NCBI GenBank assembly: GCA_021803645.1
Contig: JAJZLI010000013.1
Coordinates: 3,884-14,904 of the forward strand
DNA length: 11,021 nt
Direction of reading: 5' to 3'
Source of the DNA: a bacterium
GTDB taxonomy: Bacteria > Patescibacteriota > Dojkabacteria > JAKAPS01 > JAJZLI01
In this document: piece after piece, positions 6,345-11,021 of the stretch
Numbering within the stretch: position 1 is the first letter of the stretch
How the letters are laid out: each line of letters starts with the position of its first letter
Notes under the pieces: model-generated
What the model saw: the letters and a program-made list of their open reading frames with translations, nothing else
Databases searched by the model: none
Told to the model about the DNA's origin: nothing
Made by a program: the position numbers and the translations under genes

Positions 6345-7088
6345 TCAAGGATTGTTACAAATAACACGATGAGTTAGTTTAGTTGTTGGAGCTATGCCCC
6401 AAAGACCATCAGGATCAAGACCATTAGCATGAGTTCCTGTTGCAGTTACAATGGTTTGCCCCCCAGATTCAGATATACTAATTGTAGGAGCTATACCTCC
6501 AGAAAGGTAAGTTGCCCCACCTCCTTCTCTGCAAAAGCCAACAACATAACCTTGAGGAACCCCCCCCAAACCACTACACCCAGGACCATTTGGACAAGAG
6601 TAATTATCCCAATAAAAATACTGTGTTTGAGAAGCATCTGTAAATACACCCTCACATAGCCGACTACCACCAAAATAAGCATCACCACCCCAACCATCAA
6701 ATTGAGAAGCCCCACCATTTGCTGCCCCTTGAAGAACACTATCCTGCACATACCAATCGTATGGAGTAGTACTGAAAGGACATGCACCTCCAGAACCTCC
6801 TGCCTGATAATCCGTTAAACACACTTTATCATACGAAGCTGGACCATTACATTCATAAACATTGCCATTCCAAGTTCCTCCAAAATATACATCAGAAGGA
6901 TAGAAACCAAACTCATTATAATAATTTTGAATATCCACATTTATTGAATATAAAGCATTCTGCCTTTGTACATTTCTAGAAGATAATCTAGCAGTTTTCA
7001 ACCCCAAAATTGCAATCATTATTAAAACAGCAATGATGGCCATAACTATAACTATTTCAACCAATGAAAATCCACTCTTACCTTTCAT
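6345..7088 (-). CDS. type IV prepilin/pseudopilin-like protein, cysteine-rich
   Basis: The product is 247 residues. It has a class III (prepilin peptidase) signal: MKGKSG followed by FSLVEIVIVMAIIAVLIMIA. Cleavage after G6 would leave F as residue 1 and E11 at mature position +5, as in type IV pilins and pseudopilins. The hydrophobic helix (7-28) continues into the usual long N-terminal helix (to about 60, ending NYYNEFGFYPSD). The rest is a Gly/Tyr/Trp-rich globular domain with eight cysteines (80, 90, 103, 145, 165, 171, 186, 244), an even number that suits extracellular disulfides. It would be assembled by type IV pilus or related machinery, none of which is in the window. The 3' end lies 22 bases from nfu, which has its own promoter. 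A coding-strand run of eight G sits at codons 174-177. Major pilin, minor pilin and pseudopilin cannot be told apart from this sequence. Confidence 0.85.
   Translation of the reverse strand: MKGKSGFSLVEIVIVMAIIAVLIMIAILGLKTARLSSRNVQRQNALYSINVDIQNYYNEFGFYPSDVYFGGTWNGNVYECNGPASYDKVCLTDYQAGGSGGACPFSTTPYDWYVQDSVLQGAANGGASQFDGWGGDAYFGGSRLCEGVFTDASQTQYFYWDNYSCPNGPGCSGLGGVPQGYVVGFCREGGGATYLSGGIAPTISISESGGQTIVTATGTHANGLDPDGLWGIAPTTKLTHRVICNNP
6560..6567 (-). repeat. G8 homopolymer run in pilin gene
   Basis: Eight consecutive C on the plus strand, G8 in the coding strand, spanning codons L174-G-G-V177. Loss or gain of one G would shift the frame: the -1 frame reaches a stop at 6491 and the +1 frame at 6478, removing most of the last 70 residues. 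It is the longest G/C homopolymer I see in this AT-rich window. Confidence 0.9.
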
Positions 7089-7096
7089 ATATTGAT

Positions 7097-7115
7097 ATTA
7101 TCCTACAGTATTATA
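7097..7115 (-). promoter_or_regulatory. candidate -10 boxes for the pilin gene
   Basis: On the minus strand TATAAT (7110-7115) lies 21 bases before ATG 7088 and GATAAT (7097-7102) lies 8 bases before it. Neither has a good -35 at 16-18 bases; the upstream stretch is mostly a T run. The first would give a leader of about 15 bases and the second a leaderless message. I cannot choose between them. Confidence 0.35.
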
Positions 7116-7123
7116 CATACAAA

Positions 7124-7150
7124 TTCAATAAAAAAAATTTTCATGATAAT
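7124..7150 (+). promoter_or_regulatory. weak candidate promoter for the 7159 gene
   Basis: GATAAT (7145-7150) ends 8 bases before ATG 7159, with TTCAAT (7124-7129) 15 bases upstream as a poor -35. If used, transcription would begin at or just before the start codon. The region is shared with the divergent pilin gene. Its AT-richness makes chance matches easy. Confidence 0.3.
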
Positions 7151-7158
7151 ATGTAGGC

Positions 7159-7548
7159 ATGGATGTAAACTCATTAAAAGATGAAACAATTAAATCCCTT
7201 GGCTCCTCTAATTTATCTTCAGAGGAAAAAGCTAAAATAGCAAGAGATATTTTTTCAACACTTAAGGATACACCAAAAGATAATACATATAAAGTACAAA
7301 CTTTTATTGATTATTTAAAAAGTACATTAGTACCAACGTGGGGAATATTTATAGGGATTAATAGAATATCTGATGGTGATAATGTTAATGGATGGATATG
7401 CATAATACTAAGCATTATTTCCATAATATTAACTATATACTCATTGTCATTTCTTTTTAGGGGAGGATCACAAACAGGACTAAATCAAGGAACTATCAAT
7501 CAATACATAAACACATACAAATCAATAAATCAACCAATATCACCATAA
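7159..7548 (+). CDS. small membrane protein of unknown function
   Basis: The product is 129 residues; I do not recognise the family. Residues 1-35 are predicted helical and charged (NSLKDETIKSLG, then LSSEEKAKIARDIFSTL), with no signal peptide. LVPTWGIFIGINRI (57-70) is moderately hydrophobic and could be a short re-entrant or membrane segment. WICIILSIISIILTIYSLSFLF (79-100) is a clear membrane helix followed by R101. The tail (102-129) is polar and rich in Gln, Asn, Thr and Ser (SQTGLNQGTINQYINTY). With two membrane segments both ends would be cytoplasmic; with one, the tail would be outside if the N-terminus is inside. It is a single gene divergent from the pilin and ends 2 bases before the helicase stop codon on the other strand. 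It is probably real, since a long open frame, a coherent hydrophobic segment and full use of the gap support it. Confidence 0.65.
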   Translation: MDVNSLKDETIKSLGSSNLSSEEKAKIARDIFSTLKDTPKDNTYKVQTFIDYLKSTLVPTWGIFIGINRISDGDNVNGWICIILSIISIILTIYSLSFLFRGGSQTGLNQGTINQYINTYKSINQPISP

Positions 7549-7550
7549 AA

Positions 7551-9413
7551 TCAATACTCATCTATAACATAAAACTCATCTGAAATGTCTTCTAAAAACC
7601 TAGACGGTATATTGTTTTGTGTGTATCCATAAAGACTTCTCCTTTGGGCATATGTTAAAAAAAGCCTTTTCTTAGCTCTAGTCATACCAACATAACAAAG
7701 TCTCCTTTCCTCTTCCAACTCATCGACACTGTCCATAGAACGAGAATGCGGAAATATCCCTTCTTCCATACCAACAATAAAAACATTGTCAAATTCAAGA
7801 CCTTTTGCATTATGCAAACTCATTAATGTAATAGTTTCCGTATTTTCGCTCAGTGCTTCATCCATAGATACTAATGAAATATCAAGAAGGAGGGTTTCTA
7901 TATCTTCATATTTTGAAGCAACTCCAATAAATTCATATATATTCTCCATCCTGCTTTTTCCAATCTCACCTTCCTGCAATGCATATTTTTCATACCCTAT
8001 TAACTTAACTATATATTCAATAAAATCCTTAGGAGAAACACTCTTTGATTTTTCACACAAAGAGTCAATGAGATTGACAAACTTTAAAATACTATCTGGA
8101 AGTTCACCCTTGTATGATAGTATATATCTTCCTAAAGATACCCCCTCCCTTAATGACAACTGCTGAACCTTAGATAATGCAACCTTACCAATTTTTCTAG
8201 GAGGAGTATTAATGATTCTTGATAACGACACAGTATCATCAGGGTTAAAAATATACCTTATATAGGCTACAATATCTTTAATTTCTTTCCTCTGATAAAA
8301 CTTTTGTCCACCAAATATCCTGTATGGTATATTATTCCTCATCAAATAGTCTTCTATTGCCCTAGATTGAGCATTAGTTCTATATAAGATAGAAGTATCA
8401 GATAAAGAAAGGTTATATCTATCTATACTTTCTGTTATATATCTCACTTCATCATCTTCATTATATGCACAATATATCTTTATAGGATGTCCCAATTCAT
8501 TTTCTGTCCACAATTTCTTTTCATATCTGAGTTTATTTCTTGAAATAACACATTCGGATGCAGATAAAATCATCTTAGTAGAACGATAATTCTGCTCCAT
8601 CAATATGATTCTTCCTCCAGGAAAATCTTTTTCAAAAGATAATATATTTCTAATATTAGTACCTCTCCAAGAATATATATTCTGATCTGGATCTCCAACA
8701 AAACAAACATTACTACTTGAAATAGCCTTAATAAGTTTATGCTGTAAATCATTTGTATCCTGATACTCATCAACCAGAATATATTTTATACCTCCTTGGA
8801 ATTTAGACCGAAACCCATCATCTGATTTTAAAAGCTTCAGACTCTTTACTAAAATATCATCAAAATCAATAGCATTATTCTCTTCTAATACCTTCTGGTA
8901 CCTTGGGTATACATCAGAAACAATATCTTCAAAATATCCCCCACCAGGATAACTTTCTGGTGATACCAAAGAAGACTTGGCCCTTGATATATATGAAAGT
9001 ACTGCAACAGGAGAAATTTTCTCATTAATATGCAGATTATTTTTCAATATATCTGTCACAATTTTTCTTTGATCATCCTCATCAAAAATAACAAATGAGC
9101 TTGGAAGACCAATCCTATCACCTTCCTTTTTTAAAATTGAAAGGAAAACAGAGTGAAATGTACCAATGTATGGAAAATATATCCTCTCTCCAACAATCTT
9201 ACCAATTCTATCTTTCATCTCATTTGCAGCCTTATTGGTAAAAGTAACTGCAAATATTTCACTGCCTTTAAAACCTTTATCTTGAAGAAGATATGCTATT
9301 TTATAAGTTAAAGCCTTAGTTTTTCCCGAACCTGCCCCAGCAACAACTAAAATTGGGCCATCATTATACAATACTATTTCTCTCTGTTTGTCATTCAAGT
9401 CTGATAGATCCAT
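7551..9413 (-). CDS. UvrD/PcrA/Rep-family superfamily 1A DNA helicase
   Basis: From ATG 9413 the product is 620 residues. It is a 3'-5' ATP-dependent DNA translocase/helicase acting in repair or replication restart. Motifs in order are LNDKQREIV (6-14, Q motif), AGAGSGKT (25-32, Walker A), VTFTNKAANEMKDRI (motif Ia), GTFHS (84-88, motif Ib), VDEYQDTN (214-221, Walker B), GDPDQNIYSWRGTN (240-253, motif III), EQNYRST (273-279, motif IV), then LHNAKGLEFDNVFI (motif V) and VGMTRAKKRLFLTYA (motif VI) near the C-terminus. It ends about 30 residues after motif VI, so the roughly 80-100-residue tail of PcrA/UvrD, which includes the RNA-polymerase-binding Tudor domain, is missing. A TTG at 9461 could extend the frame by 16 residues, but the extension is unlike the family and overlaps a promoter, so ATG 9413 is preferred. 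PcrA, UvrD and Rep cannot be separated with confidence. Confidence 0.93.
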   Translation of the reverse strand: MDLSDLNDKQREIVLYNDGPILVVAGAGSGKTKALTYKIAYLLQDKGFKGSEIFAVTFTNKAANEMKDRIGKIVGERIYFPYIGTFHSVFLSILKKEGDRIGLPSSFVIFDEDDQRKIVTDILKNNLHINEKISPVAVLSYISRAKSSLVSPESYPGGGYFEDIVSDVYPRYQKVLEENNAIDFDDILVKSLKLLKSDDGFRSKFQGGIKYILVDEYQDTNDLQHKLIKAISSSNVCFVGDPDQNIYSWRGTNIRNILSFEKDFPGGRIILMEQNYRSTKMILSASECVISRNKLRYEKKLWTENELGHPIKIYCAYNEDDEVRYITESIDRYNLSLSDTSILYRTNAQSRAIEDYLMRNNIPYRIFGGQKFYQRKEIKDIVAYIRYIFNPDDTVSLSRIINTPPRKIGKVALSKVQQLSLREGVSLGRYILSYKGELPDSILKFVNLIDSLCEKSKSVSPKDFIEYIVKLIGYEKYALQEGEIGKSRMENIYEFIGVASKYEDIETLLLDISLVSMDEALSENTETITLMSLHNAKGLEFDNVFIVGMEEGIFPHSRSMDSVDELEEERRLCYVGMTRAKKRLFLTYAQRRSLYGYTQNNIPSRFLEDISDEFYVIDEY

Positions 9414-9432
9414 AGGGAATTTAAGATAAGTA

Positions 9433-9461
9433 AATATAACAATAATAAAATATCTTTTCAA
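9433..9461 (-). promoter_or_regulatory. sigma70-like promoter for the helicase gene
   Basis: On the minus strand TTGAAA (9456-9461) and TATATT (9433-9438) are 17 bases apart. The -10 box ends 19 bases before ATG 9413, so the leader would be about 12-14 bases. It lies in the 51-base gap after the ABC transporter gene, allowing separate helicase expression. Confidence 0.5.
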
Positions 9462-9464
9462 ATT

Positions 9465-11021
9465 TTACTCTGACCTTAGAGCATCAACAGGAGAAAGATT
9501 TGAGGCCTTGAATGCAGGATAAAGCCCTGCGACTGCACTTATTATCACTCCAAATACAAGTATCAGTATATATAAGTAATATGGAGTATAAAAAACCTGA
9601 GTAATGTGCCCTCCACTCTTAGTAATAAAATAAATAGCAATCTTCTCAACTACAAATATAAAAATGGTTCCAATAACAAGACCAAGCACAGAACCTAAAA
9701 ACCCAATGATCGAACTTTCTGATAAAAACATAAATCCTATATCAAAACGCCTAGCACCAATAGCTTTCACCACACCAATCTCCCGTGTCCTTTCCATTAC
9801 TTCCATTAACATTATAATAAGAATCATTATTGAAGAAACCACTAATGACACCCCACCAATAACTCCAAGTATACTATCAATAATTAAAAATGGAGTGTTT
9901 AAAGACGAAATAATACTGGAAAGAGAGCTGACACCATAACCCAAAGAAGATATTTTATCAGAGATATTTTTAACATAATTACTTGATGAAGATAAAACAG
10001 ATATTGTTCCAAATTTAATATCTGAAGAAGAAACCCCTTCCAAAGCCTCATCCCACTTTACCATAGTGTCATAAGTAATATATGAATTATTACTATCAAT
10101 TCCAGATACCTTCATTTTAAATGTTGAAGATTTTGTATATAAGCTAGCACCAGCATACAATGCAACTCCACCTGACCCAACTTTTATATCAACATATTTA
10201 CCTATTAAATCTTTTGGTGTTTTAGAAAACCCAGATGCAACAGATTTTTCCAATAAAATTTCACCATTGCCAGGAAGGCTACCAGAAAGGATAGTAGACT
10301 TTGTATCCGAAGAGATGTATTCAGAAGGAGGAAGGGAAGAAACATAAACAATGCCTTGCTTATTCCCATACAAGATAGAACCTAAATAACTATTAGCCCC
10401 CCAAACATCCTGCACATTGTTAATTTTTTTAAAATTATTAATAGTATTCTGATCCAATATCTTTTCCGTAGTTGATACTTTACTCACGCCAAGCTTAATA
10501 CCTAACCCTGAGGAGGAAGAAGGAGAAACAGTAATAACATTTTCAGACCTTATAGTTGAAAGAGCAGAAACTAAAGATTTTTTTAGACCAAATCCAAAAG
10601 ATACCATAAAAATTAACATTGCTACACCAACAGAAATTCCAAAAGCAACAAGTAAATTTCTTGTTTTATTCTGCATTACATTTTTAAATGCAATATTAAT
10701 AATACTTCCAACACCAATATTCCTCACAAAGTTTTTTTCACTACTTTTTTTTACTACAGGCCTGACTATATTTTGATCACTCACACTAACAAGTTTTCCA
10801 TCAAGGATATGTAAGGTCATATTAGCGTCTACAACCAAATCAGGATTATGGGTAATCAAGATTAAAGTTTTACCATCCTCAAAAACTAAACTTTTTAATA
10901 GAGCAATAACCTCTTCTCCATTCTTGCTATCTAAATTACCAGTGGGTTCATCTGCAAGTATAATATCAGGGTCATTGATTAAAGACCTTGCAATTGCAAC
11001 TCTCTGCCTTTCACCTCCAGA
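9465..11021 (-). CDS. MacB-type ABC transporter, fused ATPase-permease (N-terminus missing)
   Basis: The gene enters from the right edge; 518 residues are visible and the start and Walker A are outside. The first residues are the ABC signature SGGERQRVAIARSL (1-14), then Walker B IILADEPTGNLDS (20-32) and the H-loop ITHNP (56-60), all of the LolD/MacB/FtsE subfamily. After a linker comes a MacB/FtsX-type permease: membrane helix 1 (about 122-142), an extracytoplasmic domain of about 235 residues (MacB_PCD type, Ser-rich), then helices 2-4 (about 381-406, 438-460 and 480-502). The FtsX signatures ERTREIGVVKAIGARR (410-425) and GLYPAFKASNLSPVDALRSE (499-518, end of protein) are intact. Such proteins use ATP hydrolysis as a mechanical lever to move peptides, toxins or lipoproteins rather than by substrate passage through the membrane. 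The substrate is unknown. TAA at 9467-9465 is followed by the helicase promoter. Confidence 0.92.
   Translation of the reverse strand, partial: SGGERQRVAIARSLINDPDIILADEPTGNLDSKNGEEVIALLKSLVFEDGKTLILITHNPDLVVDANMTLHILDGKLVSVSDQNIVRPVVKKSSEKNFVRNIGVGSIINIAFKNVMQNKTRNLLVAFGISVGVAMLIFMVSFGFGLKKSLVSALSTIRSENVITVSPSSSSGLGIKLGVSKVSTTEKILDQNTINNFKKINNVQDVWGANSYLGSILYGNKQGIVYVSSLPPSEYISSDTKSTILSGSLPGNGEILLEKSVASGFSKTPKDLIGKYVDIKVGSGGVALYAGASLYTKSSTFKMKVSGIDSNNSYITYDTMVKWDEALEGVSSSDIKFGTISVLSSSSNYVKNISDKISSLGYGVSSLSSIISSLNTPFLIIDSILGVIGGVSLVVSSIMILIIMLMEVMERTREIGVVKAIGARRFDIGFMFLSESSIIGFLGSVLGLVIGTIFIFVVEKIAIYFITKSGGHITQVFYTPYYLYILILVFGVIISAVAGLYPAFKASNLSPVDALRSE

Noticed and set aside
6491..6787. 98-residue hydrophobic open frame in the pilin gene, same strand, other frame
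   Set aside because: It is an out-of-frame reading of Gly/Ala-rich pilin codons; the real frame has a prepilin signal. It only matters as the product after loss of one G.
8040..8065. Inverted repeat ACTCTTTG / CAAAGAGT with a 10-base loop
   Set aside because: It lies inside helicase coding sequence, has no T run after it, and an 8-base arm is expected by chance in an AT-rich window of this size.
7786..8166. Plus-strand open frame opposite the helicase
   Set aside because: It is antisense to conserved helicase motif V, has no recognisable domain and results from AT-rich codon use.
9414..9461. Extension of the helicase by 16 residues from a TTG codon at 9461
   Set aside because: The extra residues are hydrophobic and unlike the family N-terminus, and the segment overlaps a good -35/-10 pair; ATG 9413 gives the normal UvrD start.
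10857..10859. Start codon for the ABC transporter at 10859
   Set aside because: The codon is TTG (Leu) just before the H-loop ITHNP; the frame continues upstream through Walker B and the signature motif to the window edge.
1..11021. Recoded TGA (glycine, as in Gracilibacteria)
   Set aside because: TGA is seen only at gene ends (rrf2, pilin, helicase), at family-typical lengths for rrf2, and glycine is encoded by GGN throughout.
1..11021. CRISPR array, tRNA/rRNA genes, insertion sequences, att sites
   Set aside because: There is no regularly spaced repeat, no cloverleaf or rRNA stretch and no transposase or integrase; nearly all bases are occupied by coding sequence.

Overview
The window is AT-rich, very compact bacterial DNA. 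It carries 14 protein genes (two cut by the window edges), no RNA genes, no mobile elements and no non-coding gap longer than about 100 bases. The reading frames work with the standard bacterial code: glycine is GGN, and TGA appears only at gene ends. None of the 12 visible start codons has a clear Shine-Dalgarno sequence, and several have a -10-like hexamer only 8-12 bases upstream, which suggests leaderless or nearly leaderless transcripts. The small genes, the abutting gene ends, the LamG and DUF916-like surface proteins and the type IV pilin together suggest a reduced-genome lineage such as Patescibacteria (Candidate Phyla Radiation). That assignment is an inference from style and content; no marker gene here proves it.

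Layout. (1) 2-1523, plus strand: the end of a secreted LamG-domain protein, followed 7 bases later by a membrane-anchored DUF916-like surface protein. The two look like a surface-adhesion unit. (2) 1520-5101, minus strand: a tight operon, rrf2 - sufC - sufS - sufU - methyltransferase. It holds an Fe-S sensing regulator, the SUF ATPase, the cysteine desulfurase and a U-type scaffold or sulfur-transfer protein, but no sufB or sufD. (3) 5102-5203: a divergent promoter region with a perfect 12-base palindrome over the -35 box of the rightward gene. (4) 5204-5848, plus strand: a 2H phosphoesterase (LigT-like) gene. (5) 5845-6322, minus strand: overlapping genes for an Nfu-type Fe-S carrier and a small ferredoxin with only three cysteines. 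(6) 6345-7088, minus strand: a cysteine-rich type IV prepilin-like protein with an eight-G run in its coding strand. (7) 7159-7548, plus strand: a small membrane protein of unknown function. (8) 7551-9413, minus strand: a UvrD/PcrA/Rep-type helicase. (9) 9465 to the right edge, minus strand: a MacB-type fused ABC ATPase-permease, missing its N-terminus.

The functional centre is iron-sulfur metabolism. SufS would mobilise sulfur, SufU would accept it or act as scaffold, Nfu would deliver clusters, the ferredoxin is a likely client, and the Rrf2 protein with three cysteines would tune expression. The most notable points are the SUF operon without sufB/sufD, the ferredoxin lacking one canonical ligand, the palindrome in the rrf2/2H promoter region, the G8 run in the pilin gene, and the consistent absence of Shine-Dalgarno sites. 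No wholly new defence or mobile system is visible.
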